Part shown: positions 22,366 through 37,300 of the stretch, piece by piece
Numbering within the stretch: position 1 is the stretch's first letter
Layout of the letters: every line of letters starts with the position of its first letter
Source of the DNA: Dendrophyllia cribrosa
Taxonomy: Eukaryota > Cnidaria > Anthozoa > Scleractinia > Dendrophylliidae
Length of the DNA stretch: 64,000 nt
NCBI GenBank assembly: GCA_024195265.1
Contig: JAJLRJ010000001.1
Span: 8,726,357-8,790,356 of the forward strand
Direction: 5' to 3'
Program-made: the position numbers and the translations under genes
The notes under the pieces: generated by a model
The model's database searches: none
What the model saw: only the letters and a program-made list of their open reading frames with translations
Told to the model about the DNA's origin: nothing

Positions 22366-25300
22366 TCACTTTTTTCCGCGGTATCCCCTAGATTTCCCGC
22401 GATATTTCTTTCCACGCCCGCGACCATACACTTTATTATACGATCCTCTATAACCTCCCCTGTTACTATTCCCTCCGTATCCCCCACGGGTATCGGACCC
22501 TTCATATCGTTCTTGATTTCCCCGTCTCCTGCCGCCCTTTTTTTCTTTAAGATGTTCAAACTGATTCTGAAAGTCCACGCCACTGGTGCTATTTTCCGTA
22601 AATTGAAAGCACTTGATTGGGGAGTCACTGACAGCATCCCAGTCGATGACGTCATCGTCGTTTTTATTGGTTCCTCTGTGTTCTGGACCAAAGCTTTGCG
22701 AGGGGACGTTTACATCTGTTTCGTCTCTTCTGTCAACCCTTATAAAAATAAAACAGCATAAACGACATAAATTAAAGAACATAAGGTTAGGAAAGGACGG
22801 GATATACTGTTCTGAGATCTAAAGAAGGGGTTATGATCAAAGGAAATTATGACACTCTAAGAGCCATCTGGTCGTATTATAATCGGAAAAATTGTGGACT
22901 TCTTGTCAGTGAAGGGGATTGCTTATTTGGCACCAACACAAGGGGTAGCTTCCACGTATACTAGACTCAAAGTCAAATCAGCAAATCAGACGTTTACCTT
23001 CTCTCTTCACCCCTGCTGCTTTCCCTTGTTCTGTCTTTCACGGTGACGACTGAAACATAAAAAGAAATGTGGCTACTGTAGTAGTGCAAAGATGTGAGTG
23101 ACGAGAGATCAAGGAGAAGACGCGGGAATCTGAGAAGTCCACCCCTCTTGAATTAGACGAGGCACGGAAATTTATCAGACCGTTGTTACTCAAGTTTTTG
23201 TTCAACAAATGACCAGATTTCTCAGAGGAGCGATTTTACAATACCCGGCCACTTATTTACATATCTCTAAATGTTTGTTAGAACTAGCCATATTCAATGA
23301 GATGCAAATAAGTGGCCGGGTATTGTAAAGTCTAGCCTTCTCAGATTGTCCCCCACAAAGCGCTGGTTTTTATTTATAGGCGTGGCTGGAGAGAAAAAAT
23401 GCGAATAATCTGTCTTATCCAAGGAACCACAAAGATGGCAGGACCTCGAGCGTTGAATTAAATGTCCTTAGTGAAGACAAACGTCTTTTCTTTCCCTCAG
23501 ATGCAGCAAGAAAAGAGCAGACGTTTGCGCGCAGGTTACAGAACACAACACGAAGTAAGGCGAAGTACCTTCCACTTTTCGAGAAGCGCCTCCCGTTCTT
23601 TGCCTCTCCTCCAACTCTTGTTCCACGTGCTCCTTGTAAAGCTCCTTCGGAATGTTTTCCTTACAAATAATACAAACCATGGTCAACTCATCGCTATCTT
23701 CACTATCAGAATCTCTTAACCGCCTAGACCTTTTGGGTTTGGAAGTTTTCGATAACGAGGGTGGTCGTTTTTTGTTCCGACCACCAAGCTGGGCAAGCGC
23801 ATTTTCGTTTTCGTCTGTTTCTCGTCGTGTTTCTTCTTTCTTGGATTCTGTTCTCCGTCGCCGGGACTCACGTTGTGCCCCATACTGCACCATGATCGCA
23901 TCATCATCTTCATCAGGTGTATTGCTGCCGGATTCTATATCTTCCGTTCTGGAAGACGTTTCTTTACTTCCTTGTTGTTTAGAAGTTTTGTTATTGATCG
24001 TATTACCATCATCTTCACTTTGTCTGGACGTTTCTAGGGGAATGTAGTCATCACAACGTGTTGAAGTGTTTCCTAAAACAGAGAAATGAGAATCAAATAT
24101 CGATAGCGCAATATCGTGACCACAAGCCCTGAGAATTCCTTTCTGAGCCTGCGTTCTTTTTGGTCCGCAACAACTCCACCAAGAGGGAAGTCCCATTGAA
24201 ATTTGCACATCCCTTGCATTGCGATACGCTCTGCTCTGAACTGTGCATGAAAATTTCCGTTTTTCTCACGTTTTCCATGTTTTCTGACTTGTTGCTTTAT
24301 TTGTCGTTAATGTAGCCGTAAATAATGGCGTACTTAGCTCGTTTATGCTCTAGATTCTACCATTAGAGATGACGTCACCATATGGGACTCAAGTAATGAC
24401 ATCAATAATTGATGGCGGTAAATATGGTACCCATGTCGTGTCGATTTGAAAAAGTGGTATCGGCCCATTCTTATTTTACAGTTGTCCATAAAGCTTTGGT
24501 CCTCGACCAACTGTACATTTCTTTTAGCTGATCCTCCGATATATCAGCCTTCTTGTTCACTGATTACTCAATGGTTTCTTCATTCAAGAAGCCTATCATT
24601 GTTTGATCACGAAATTAACTAAACATGAATGAACAAATCAATCAACTAAATAACGAAGTATAAAGCAGTGATGAATGAACCAAACAACTAACTACTCAAT
24701 TCATCAACAATCAATTAATCAACCAATCAATCAACCCACCAATCAATCAATCAACCTACCGATCAATCGACCCACCAATCAATCAACCCACCAATCAATC
24801 TCTCAAGTTGATTGATTAGTTGATTAACCAATCGTAAAAGGTCCGTAAACAGAGCAGGTAACCAGTGTTTCATAATAATGAATTTTACCTCCATATGTCA
24901 GCTGAGGCTTCTTTTTCTCAGGGCTGAATGACACGAAAAAACAAACGAACAAACTTAGGATCAGCTCTGGGTAAATCACTGGACTATTTCAACTTACCAT
25001 AAACTAATTAAAATCTTCTCTCTCAGAGTCAAACCCTTCATGCATATACTGTACACCTTATCGAAGAAACGCTGTCGGGATAAAAAAGCATAAAGCACAA
25101 ACGATACAACACAATGGAATTCTGGCAACAAGGAAAATAAGGCTTGTTAGGATTAAATTAATTGATGTTTAAAATCTATTCCTTCTACTTCTTCTTTCTT
25201 TTTTTCAGAGGATGAGTTTCAGCATGCCATACTTTTGGTATAAAAATGTGCAATTTATCTGAGTACACGATAATTTTTTTCCATTTCTCAGGAAACCATT

Positions 25301-28300
25301 CGGTCATGTTGTTCATGCTTTGTACTTTTTACCTGACAATATTTTTACCAATCAGGTGTGTATAGTCGCGCACAGTGGTTAAAACTTATGTCTGTGAATG
25401 AAATCCACCCGTGTGATCATCGAAACGAAAGTTCTTCCACAGTATTATCCATTGATACTTCAGAATGAAACTTTTAAAATTGTTTCTGGCCGCTGATCTG
25501 ACAGTGCCTGCGAACACGTCAGCAAAGCGAGGGGCTCCAATGGTACGGTTTTCGAATGAGTGTCGAGTGTCGACTACGCTTTGTGATTGGCTAAACAATC
25601 TCGTGCAATTGCTAAACCAATCAAAACCAGAACCAATTGCAACTTACTCGCACGCGTTTTCCCGCGCTTGGCGCCGGATACACGTATTTTCTTCTAGTTC
25701 TGATTAGTTCATGAAAGAAATAAAAAACGCGCCGAGTGCAATGTTGAGATATATAAGCACTTTTCGAATATTTTTAAAAAATTCCCAAGTACTTATATAA
25801 CTCAACAATGCACGAGGAACAAGTTTTTTTTAATATAAATGTATTTCTTTTATAAAAAAAAAACGACCACAAAGAGACAAGTATTTTGCGCGTGCTTTAT
25901 CGAGTTATAATGAACTCGGTTTGACAAATCATGGCGCGCGCATTTCCTTAAGCATTTTATAAATGATTTTGTAAAATTCATTAATAATTCATAAGGGTAC
26001 TAACAAATATAAATGAGCCATTCCAATCATATGATTACCCTGTATAGGCCGATACAATCAATCTTGATACAACTCACGAGTGGTTGTATCTAATTTGCAT
26101 TCCAGATACAACTCACGAGTGCCGGGTTGTATCTAATTTACAGGTGAGTGAATGTGAATTTCACAAGTTGTTTACTACATTCGCGTCCGTGTTGTATCGG
26201 CACTATACATTCACTCGCCTTCGGCTCGTGATTGTATAGGCCGATACAACACTCCAGTAGCCACGCACCTCTTCAGAACCTCTAATTTCATTGGACCTGG
26301 TTATCACGCACTTGTATTGTTTTTAGGTCTAGGGTCCATTGTTCTGTTGTTTGTTCTATTGTTTTCTTAGCCAATCTTGTGAGGCGTTCCGAGAGGTGCG
26401 TACCGCCTCCAACACTACCGCTCATGTAGTAAACATTACATATACGTCTGTCGCGATTGGTCAGAGTAATTACGTTGGTTTTAGTTTTACAACACTCAAT
26501 TGAAAACTGATCTATGACGTCAATGCCATCTAGCAATATTTTGGCAAACAAGATCAATGGCAAGGACCAAACTTCCCAATGAATGAGTTCTGATTTTTTT
26601 TCCAGCTAAGTTGTGTCAAGATTTAACATGGCAGAATCAAAAGCGATAACTGCTTTCTATAATAAACGCACAGTATTGAAAACATTCATTGCATGTGTGA
26701 TGCTTTCCTGGTAGACCCTGTTACTTGTTTTATTAAGTTTATTTCAGCAATTACTGTAATTCAGTATCAATGCTATTATAAATCTGACATATCGTTTAAA
26801 TCTAAATCTCTCGACCAATACTTCAAAATATAAATTCAAAATATAATCCTCTGTCATTTCCATCTAAGGCAATTTTTCAATTCAGTAAACTATAATATTC
26901 CTCACCAAATCTGGAATAATAATCTCTTACTTTTGTTTCAAACAATAGTCTTAAACTGATAAAAAAATTAAATTCAACTGATTAAAAATTAGTAATGCAG
27001 GGTGTTCTATTGAAAAATGAAATTCTTCAGCTATAAAACGTGTCCAAACAAGAAAAAATCAAAGGCTCTTATGAACCAACTCAACGAAAAACACACCAAA
27101 TATAAGATTCTGCACACCTTCCGACCCCCCCCCCCCCCCCCCTCTCCTTGGAGTTTTGAACCACCGAGCACCCCCACCCCCTCCCCCCCCCCCCCCCCCC
27201 CCCACCCCCTGCATCAAACTCCCCACCCTCCCCTGCCTCCAACACCATCATTATGGGTAAGGCAGGTGACCATTACATATCGCCAGCTCAATGTTTGCAG
27301 CCAATCGAGCGACTCGTTCAACGCTTCACGTATTCACGAGTTAAAAAGAATTGTGGACAGGGGAACGAACCTTCGACGACAATTCAAAACCAAAGAATCA
27401 GATTTCTCAATAGAACAGTGATCCCGTAGTGTGTTATATGCAGGGAGTACATGTTTCTTCCCTCATGCACTCTTCTCTCGCGCATATTCCTAAACACTTT
27501 CAGTAGAGGGAGGGTAGGGTGTAGCCTAGTACCAGAGGGCACTTGTATGTACCACCCAACCCACTGTGAAAAACGCCATCAGCATTTGATAAAAGGTTCA
27601 TTATTCTCTAGCTACAAAGAAAAACAAAATAAAGACCTTGTTGAATCAAGCCAGCTGTAGACTTCCTCTTCTCTCTCGTTTTCATATCCACTCCTTTCAC
27701 TCTCCGATTCTGTCCTTAGAGCTGCTCTGGTATTCTTAACATGTTTTCTCGAACCTTCATCAAAGCTTCTAGGACTGCTTGCGAAAGGCCTAATATATTG
27801 ATCAAGGCTTCCAGGCATTCTACCCTTCTTGTCAAAATCAAGATTTTGCTTGGTTGAATCTGACGGTTGGTTGGCTTTTTGAAGGACCTTTTCTTTACCT
27901 TTTGGTGACTTTTGAAGGACAACTTTTAAGTTTTTTAATTTTCCTGGGATTTCAGGTGATGTTACGCTCCTTTCAAATTCAAGATTACGCCTGGCTGAAC
28001 CTGTAGGTTGGTTGGCTTTTTCAAGGAGCTTCTCTTCAGCCATTGGTGATCTTTGAAGCAAAACTTTCATGTTTTTTAATTGTCCTCTTTCACCAGACAA
28101 AGTTTGATAAATCGTACGAGGAGCAGAACTGAAAAAAGAGCAGCCTAAGTTCAGAATGATATATACTACTTTTACTGAGTACTACGTTGAACAACTACTA
28201 AATTGAGCAAATTCAGTGATTTTATATAAAAAAATGCTAATTTAAGCGGCAGTTACTCAATTAAGAAACCCATTAAACATACCAGAAGTTAAAAACTAGA

Positions 28301-31300
28301 GGAATAATTAACTTGTCGCTAAATATTGCTCAGAAAAAAATCACTTATTTAAAGTGCTAAAATAGTAGCTTTTTGTTAAGGTACTTTGCATCACTTACAG
28401 TGTTATTTGATTAAGTTTAAACACTCAACAACAGTTAGCTGTTTACGTAGCCATCAACCTGACATAACTGCAATCTCAGTCACTTGAAAGCCAATATCTT
28501 GGCTACAATCAGCATCGCAGATAGCTGAGACACTTTGAAAAATGACTGTTTTTCACTAATTTTCTTACTTCTACTTTGAATATATGTTTAAAACTTCAAC
28601 CGCCCCCTCCCCCCCTTCACCACCCTCCCCCATCTCCCCTTCCCTATTCAATGTTATACCGCTGGTTAGTTAGTCTGCAGTTAAAAAATACAACATTGAC
28701 TTTGGGGGGAGGAGTTGGGGGAGGGTGGGGTTCTTTATGACCATGGTATCAAAAATGCGACTCAGAATGAAAGTGTCTCCAACAGCTTTGTCGCCGATTG
28801 AAGCTTTCAAATAAGGGTATAAATGTTCAATCGTCATTAGTAATATTTTGCTAGGCAAGTGTAAGGTATTTCGGTTCTTTGTTTCGAAGACTGATGGCAG
28901 CATAGACAACTACAGTTTAATGTTTGAGCATAACTTTCAATGTACTTTGTTTAATTATTAAAGGTTCTACGAAAGCAAAAGCTCTATTGAAGGTAAAGCC
29001 TGGTACATGTACACACATTACCTACAACTGAACATGTTACTTTTTCACAGTATTCTGCTTTCAGGATTGTTGAAGGAAAAATGCAATGTTTCCATGGTTT
29101 TCCTGTCCAAAACACATCCAGGTGGTAAACACTACAACATATGGGTCCCTCTATGGCTATTTCCATAAATTCGAAGTCAAATAAAGTTTTTGATTGATTG
29201 ATTTCCGACAAAACTGAAGTTGTGACGATCTCTATTGATAAAACAACGATCTCAGGAACGATTTACAAAAGATCAGTCAGAAAGAAATCATTAGATGGTA
29301 AATCGACTGAGCTAGAAAGTGAATCAAAATTGTCTGTTATTAAATCTTCTGACATCAAATCTTCATGCGGAATCCAGACTTGCTTTAATAATAAGAGGAG
29401 GTTGATTAGCAAGAACATTGGTGGGCACTAATCAAATTCCTGGTTAAAATAAACGACGATTCAGTTTCAATTCAATGTTTTGTAGAAACACAACGACGAA
29501 ATCCAAGTCTGTAGATACCCATATAAAGGCTCACATATCCACACACCTGCTGTCACCTTGGCAGTCTGATGCATGTTCTTGTATTTCTTTTGAAGCAAAA
29601 TGCCGATAACACAGTGGACACTCGACCATAGATGCCTCCCGTGTATCTGCCATGCTCTCCACTGGTTGATTCACAGAGGAGTCAATGTGAGAACTGAAAT
29701 ATAAATGAGATTAATAAGTACAGTCAACTCTCTCTTAACGGACACCTCTATAAGACGGACATCTGGTGTTGGTCCCTGCAGTTTTTCAGTCATTTTACTG
29801 TAACTAGACTCTCTATAAGACGGACACCTCTCTAAGACGGACAACGGACACTTTGAAACCGTCAACGGACACTTGAGAAGTGCTTTTTTTTAGTGAAAAA
29901 TACTTTAAAACGGAAGTGTTAGTGCTGAATATGAACAAACGAGCCCACTTTTCTAATGTTATTTTTGTTCCAGTTTGTAGGTTTTGCTTAAAGTGCCACT
30001 ATGATCAAAAATATACATTTTCTGTTCTCTGCGTGTTTTGAAAGTATAACTACTCGTTACTTACCTTGCGAAGTTTCAAGTCAAAACTCGTACAGGAAGT
30101 GCCATTATTTTAACTTTACATTTCGAATTCGGCTTGCCGCCATTACTCTATTCAAAAATGACTGGGACCGAACCCTGAGAGTTGGATCGAGTTAGCCTAA
30201 AGATTTTGTGACGACAATGACTCAACACGTGCCTTTTGGCTTTGTTGTTTGTGACCCGGAGGGAACCGCGTTGAGTCATTGACGTCGTAAATCAAGTCAC
30301 GTGTACCAGATCGCAAACCAGTAGAACGTGAGCTCGGATTTCTGAACGGAGTAATGGCGGACGGATTTTACGTGATTTTCGTGGGTTTTCGGTCAGCTAT
30401 TTCTGGGATGTGCAAGAATATATCAATCAAATTTATAAGAATTCGCATTTGTCTAAACCTATTAGATATATTTGCGTTAAAAAAAGCGGAAAAAAATACA
30501 AACATTTTTCGTCGTAGTGGCACTTTAAGTTAACGACTTTAAACACACGTATTCATTGTGCATAGGTTCAGCTTTATTACCTCAAAATAACTGGCGTCAC
30601 GTTACCTCGACTCTCTATAAGCCGGACACCTCTCTAAGACGGACAGTTGGGGCTGGTCCCGACGGTGTCCGTCTTAGAGAGAGTTGACTGTACTTGCAAT
30701 GAAGCTAATAGGGAGTCAAGATTCAAGTAAAATTCCAAATATTATTTCATAAAATACTGGAAAACAAACTATCATAGGAAAGAAATGCTGATTCATTCAT
30801 TTGAATGGTTACACATGAGGATTTCATTCTAATATGTATTACAGTGCATTTTGTAACACCACAGTATGTGAACAACTGTCTGATAGAAAAATATGATTCT
30901 ACAAGATAGAAAAAAATTAACAGACATTCACTTTGCTTAACACATGTACAACACTGAAGAAAGCTTACTTCTTAAGGGCAAGTTTATTTTGTTGGCCTGT
31001 CTAGAACAAGACAAATTTAGGGTTTAGGGTTTGATACATCCACTAGCCCAGCATGGCATGTCCAGTAGCCCAGTGTGGCATGCACAGTATGGCATGTCTA
31101 CTAGCCTGGCATGTCCAGTAGCCCAGTGTGGCATGCACAGTATGGCATGTCTACTAGCATGGCATGTCCAGTAGCCCAGTGTGGCATGCACAGTATGGGA
31201 TGTCTACTAGCCTGGCATGCCCAGTAGCCCAGTGTGGCATGCACAGTATGGCATGTCTACTAGCCTGGCATGTCCAGTAGCCCAGTGTGGCATGCACAGT

Positions 31301-34300
31301 ATGGCATGTCTACTAGCCTGGCATGTCCAGTAGCCCAGTGTGGCATGCACAGTATGGCATGTCTACTAGCATGGCATGTCCAGTAGCCCAGTGTGGCATG
31401 CACAGTATGGCATGTCTACTAGCATGGCATGTCCAGTAGCCCAGTGTGGCATGCACAGTATGGCATGTCTACTAGCATGGCACGTCCAGTAGCCCAGTGT
31501 GGCATGCACAGTATGGCATGTCTACTAGCCTGGCATGTCCAGTAGCCCAGTGTGGCATGCACAGTATGGCATGTCTATTAGCCTGGCATGTCCAGTAGCC
31601 CAGTGTGGCATGCACAGTATGGCATGTCTACTAGCATGGCATGTCCAGTAGCCCAGTGTGGCATGCACAGTATGGCATGTCTACTAGCATGGCATGTCCA
31701 GTAGCCCAGTGTGGCATGCACAGTATGGCATGTCTACTAGCCTGGCATGTCCAGTAGCCCAGTGTGGCATGCACAGTATGGCATGTCTACTAGCATGGCA
31801 TGTCCAGTAGCCCAGTGTGGCATGCACAGTATGGGATGTCTACTAGCCCAGCATGGCATACCTACTAACCCAGTATGGCATGTCCAGTAGCCTGTGGAAT
31901 AGTAGAAATAGACACAATGCATGTTCTGACAATGGTTGAGCATATACATGCTCATCTAAAACACTAAGGATACTCTTAAGGATACAAGAATTCAGAAGTT
32001 GGCAGTTTGCTTAGAATTGCGATGATTGGCTGCAATTGGCAAAAAAGTGAACATTTTGTCTCTTTTTAATTAACCACCTTCTTTCTGAACACATAACAGA
32101 AGAATTGATTTTTGCATGGTAGATGAACTTGCAGAAAATCCTTCAAATAAACCTAGGAAGACGTTTGGGTAAAATGTGCAGTGAGCTAGTCACAGGCACT
32201 AGCCCACTGCCACTAATTCCTCTGAACTGATGTCTAACACTGAAAATGATCATTACCTTGATGAAGCTTCTCTTTCTTCTTGTCCTCTTGTCACCCACTG
32301 CTGTCTCCTCTCTGCTGCAGCTGCAGCTTTTTCTGCCGCCTCTGAGCGCTTTTGTTTCATACGTTGACTATCGTCACTGTCCAGATCGACAGTAAACCTC
32401 TCTGATACACCTCTCTTAGCTGTTGACTTTGTTTTCGAAGATAAAGCCCCTGTTGTACTCCTATAGGAAGGCAACTCTGACTCAGAAAGCGCTTGAGAGG
32501 GCAACAGTGACTCCACATCCATAGCCACAGTGTCAAGTATACTTTTTCCAAGAATACCTTGAGATTCACTTTGTGTCATTACAGATTGAGAATCATGTGA
32601 GGCAATATTGTCTGAAATGACTTCATCCTCAACATCTGCAATGGACGTTTTGAATTTAGTGTCAACGTCTTCCTTTGAAGAAGACACCTCGCAATCAGCT
32701 GAAGCGTCCTTGGTTGAAAACACAGGCTGAGGCAAGTCTCCTTCATCATCAGTTGAATCATCATCCAAAGATCGCAGGATACTTCTGTGCTTTGGAGGCT
32801 GAATGTCATCTGCCTGGTTTTCCTCAGTATCCATGAAGACTACATCATCTTTGTTTGTGCTACCTTCTTGTAAACATCTGTCTTTTATTGCTGATGCATG
32901 TCCATCAAGATTGTGATTTGAGGAATCAAATGCATTTGACTGAATTTCACTGGAGTTAGAATCCAAAACAACACCAGCACCAAATAACATGTCTGAACTA
33001 CGGAGCCCATCTCTGACAGGTATTTTAGTATCTGAAGTATTAGACTGAGCTTGGGACTTTGTTGTTTTGCCATCATCTTTAAGTCCCATGTTGGAATTCC
33101 TTAATGTTTGTTTTTCAACCAATGGTTTCTGCTCAGCTTGAGCATTTGGTTCATGGGGCTCTGCAGACACTGCAGCAGAACCACCATCATTTTCAGTTGA
33201 ACGTTTGGCTTTCTTACTAAAGGAATTTACAGAAGGTCGCATCATTTCATCCAAATAAGATTTCATAAATTCATCATTGTCACTATCACTGTCCACTTTA
33301 TATGATGGTAGTGTTTCATGCGTGGTTGTGCTCGTCGATGTAGATACAGTTGCTTGATTTACCAGATTTGCAGAGCTTCTTAGAGTTCTTTTCCGATTGG
33401 AAACATCATTTTCACAATTCTTTTTTACATCTGTGCTTGTTGCTACAGCAAAAGAAATAAAAAAGTGTTAAATACAGCTACATAGTTTTTCAAGAAAAAT
33501 GATGGATAATGTAATACTAATATACAAGAATTTATATTTAATAAATAATTTGGGGAAAACATCATTCTGTGGCATTGGCAAGCAAATGAAAGCACTTCAC
33601 CAAGTGTTAAGTCAGATTTGATGAGGTTAATACACTATTGTTTATATTCTTTTAGGGATAGCCTTCTGCTTGAGTAATCAAGGGAATCATACAAAGTTGT
33701 TTATTTTTTTTTTCTACTATCAAACCTTTCATAAACCATTCGTTCTTCCCCAAGAAACCTCTTAGTAAGCTAAAAGTTTAATCATTACTTACCATCCCGG
33801 GGCATTCCCCTGACAAACACAGAGCTTCTTCCTCCAACAGAAGCCTTACCAGGTAGTCGCAGGTCTACAATTTTAGAGCTATTACCAGATACCACAGGAG
33901 GTCCCCAGGGGAGGCGCATTTTGACCTTAGACTGTGTGATTTGAAGTTGCCTTCTGTATCTCTCTAACATCTTGATTATCAGCTTAGTGTAAGTTGGGAG
34001 ATCAAATCCTGGAGGAGCAAAATACAGATCGGCCTTCAGGACTCCTTTCAGGGTGGTAGGTCTACATCTTGATTTCTTGTACTGACGCGAGAAACGAATG
34101 CTGGGAGGCTGCGGGCCACAAAATGAAGAGTCCTCCTTGTCTTCCGTTGCTTCATTATCACCATCATCGACAGAAATCCTTTTGGGCATTGGATCACTTA
34201 GCTTATCAGGGGCCCTTTTTGAGCCCTTTTGTTTTGCATCTTGCAGGTCCTCTGAATCACTATTCTCTAAACCTACTGTCAGTTTCTTGCGCTTTAGAGA

Positions 34301-37300
34301 AACTCTCCTTTTCAACACTGGAGAACTGTCTTCTTCATCATCTGCAACATCATCTGCATAATCTGGTTCTAGTTTGCGCTTTTCTCCATGGGTAACATTT
34401 TCATCATTTTCACTTTGACATTTCTCCACATTGATTTCTAACTCAACGCTTTTGGTTTCAATGTCACCATTTTTCTCTTTTTTATTTGTCGCACTTGTTT
34501 CTACGGGTCTAAGTCTTCTCAACTTTAACTTTCGTCTTGTGTCCACCTTTTCTAGCCTGCAATTTAAAAATGTTATGTGCTACTAACTGGTTTCATACAT
34601 GTACAAAATGTATATAGCAAGTTGTGTAGAAGTTACAGTAAAAGTCACAGAATTACACTACTCGGAACTCTCAAGGAAACTGGACAACAAGCAATTAAGC
34701 AATTCTAAAATATTTTCCTGCCATTTCTGTAAGATGAGTTCAAGTTAGCAAGGTAAATTAGTGGGAAACAGTTTGAGTTATCAGAGAGTTCAAGTTACTG
34801 TAGGGAATAATTAATACTGCACTAGGGCACTTTTGAAGCAAATCCAAAGGAAATGACTTGTAGTTCAAAGTATCGAAAACTTTGAGTTTTAGGGAGTTTG
34901 AGTCACCGAGGGTAAAAGTACTGCTGCACTAGACCAAATCCAAGGGAATTGGGTTTTAGGTAAAGTTACCGAAAATTTAAAGTTATGGGGAATTTGAGTT
35001 ACCAAGGGTAAAATTACCCCACAAGAGTGAAGCAAATGCAAGAGAAATAGCTTTCAGTTCAAGTTTGAGCTCTAAGGAGTTTGAGCTATTAAGGGTAAAA
35101 TTACTATACTAGAGTGAGGCAAATCTAAAAGTAACGGTTTTCAGTTTGAGTTATCAAAAATTTGTACTGCTTCCATCCATCCAATCACCATTACAGTACA
35201 TATAAATTCCCTCTTGACGTGTAAATGTTAGTTTATTAAGGCTTACAGTATTAAATCTAGCCTCAGCCTCACCTTGGAAATGGCTCAGTTGATGTAGATT
35301 TCTTCTTGTCACCCTCCTCATTTGAAATAGCATCAGGTGATCTCAAGGTGACTGGTAACGATGGGCTGTTAGGAAACTCTGTATCACTTTCTACATTTTC
35401 TGAAGCCTGAAATATTAGATAACATTGAAAACATGACTGAAGGCAAAAAAAATTATAAACACTACAATTCAAAATATAATTTTTATTTGCCTTCCTTACC
35501 TGATATCATTATTTTATGGAAAATAGAGGTTATTCAGTAAAACGTTCTGTAATACAGCTCAGTATTTTTAGGAGTCAGTTTTTTTAATTAAATAAAAACT
35601 GACGAGTAAAAATGCCTAGCTGTATTACACAACTTTTTGCTGAATTAATTGTTCATTATATGACAGTCATCTGATAAATCTAGGTTTTTGAAAGTTTTTT
35701 TTCCCAACCATGCAGTCAGACAAGTGTAACAACGTGTCATATTTGCACTAGTTTTGACACGTATTTGCACTTTAGAATGCTATGTCAAATAAAAAAAATG
35801 AAATAAAGAAAAATAAAATTTAAAATGGAGACCTTTTTGTCAGATAGGTCTTCTTGATCTTCAGGGGGAGTAGAAAACAAGTCTGGAGATGTTGCATCTT
35901 CTCGTTGATCTTTCTCATCACCTACATTTCAAATAGAAATGAACATGTTATTATTCTGTATCATTTTTTTCTGTTAGTAAGTTTTGTTTTCATTTGTTGC
36001 AAACTTCAGTATTCAGTTTACAATTTATACTTTTGCTCATTGATTTAAAATTTCAGGTACAATGCAGTGTTATATTTTGTACATTTGCAACTTTTTTAAG
36101 TATGTTTTATGTATTTTTTTATTCAAACTTTTTTATTTATTTTCTGACCTGTTTTGGGAAAAGGAATTCTAGCTGTGATGAATGGGTGTGTAATGGTGAT
36201 TGATGAGCTGAATAAACCACATGGAGCACTTTAGCTCCTACAGTGTCACACAGAGATATATGTTGCAGGTAATTTTTTTTTTCAGGTGAATTTAATTTAT
36301 CACTAGGTTAATTTTTTGTTTCACTAGGTAATATTTTTCTGATTAGTGCTAGTTAGGGTTAAGGTGAAATTTTGGCCGAGGTGAGTCTGCAACCAATAAG
36401 AAGCAATAATACAAAGAAGTATAAGCCACTTTGCAACGTTGTCCTGTGTGATGCAGTAGAAAATAGAGTGGGCTTCTGATCTGAAGGTTGAGTGTTAAGC
36501 TTCTGGAAAGTGCTGTAAAAAATTATTCATTTCATAATTTCACCGACTGTGATATTGGTAAAGGGGGTATATATAGATAGGGGGTAGTAGACTCATTATG
36601 GCATCAAGGGGGGTAAGATGATAATAATTAGGGAGGGGAGGGTGGCTGGTAGAGAAATTGAGAGAGAAAAATCCCCCCCGCCCCCCTTCCCAAAAAAAAA
36701 AAACATGTCCTTATTTTTTAACCACATCCCATAGGCCCAGACACAAATATCACGCAAAATCGCCTAAATATGTTTCCGGAAATTCCCAATTTTTTTTTCT
36801 AAATATCTCGATAAAAATTCTAAATATCTCGAAAAAGTTCTAAATATCTTGAAAAAGTTCTAAATATCTCGAAAATATCTGGTTTTATTCTCATAAATAT
36901 TACAGTGATAACCTCAAAAAGTAGCCTGTCATCTGAAATGGCAACGAAACTCTCAACAATTTTACATAAATTCGGCCTTGGACTTATTTTAGTACCCCGC
37001 AGCGGTGCAGCCTCCTAGAAGACTAGAACAGCACAGTTACAGAGGGTACTTCATCTGGAACTGTATTCACTGCATTTGACCTTTCAGCATCCGCCATTTT
37101 GTTGAACAAGCAAACGCTAACATTAGACACGCATGGCATATATTATAAATGGAGAATGCTGCTTAATCTGATTACTGCAGGCCCATATGGAGAATTTTTT
37201 TTTGAATTTCTGTCAATTGCTGTCCTGATTAGCACTGGGAAAAAAAAAGATTTTAATAATGTTTCCTTCAAAAATTCTAAATATCCCAATTGTTTTCTAA

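Noticed and set aside
23652..24047. Ser-rich plus-strand frame of 131 residues
   Set aside because: Antisense shadow of the UIMC1 exon 23569-24072.
27017..27421. Proline-rich 134-residue frame
   Set aside because: Generated by poly(C) tracts inside a UIMC1 intron; no splice or domain support.
31033..31855. CRISPR-like regular array
   Set aside because: The whole 53-bp unit is repeated without unique spacers, in a eukaryotic intron; it is a minisatellite.
31737..31955. Cys/Gly-rich repeated frame on the minus strand
   Set aside because: Entirely produced by the 53-bp minisatellite in a UIMC1 intron.
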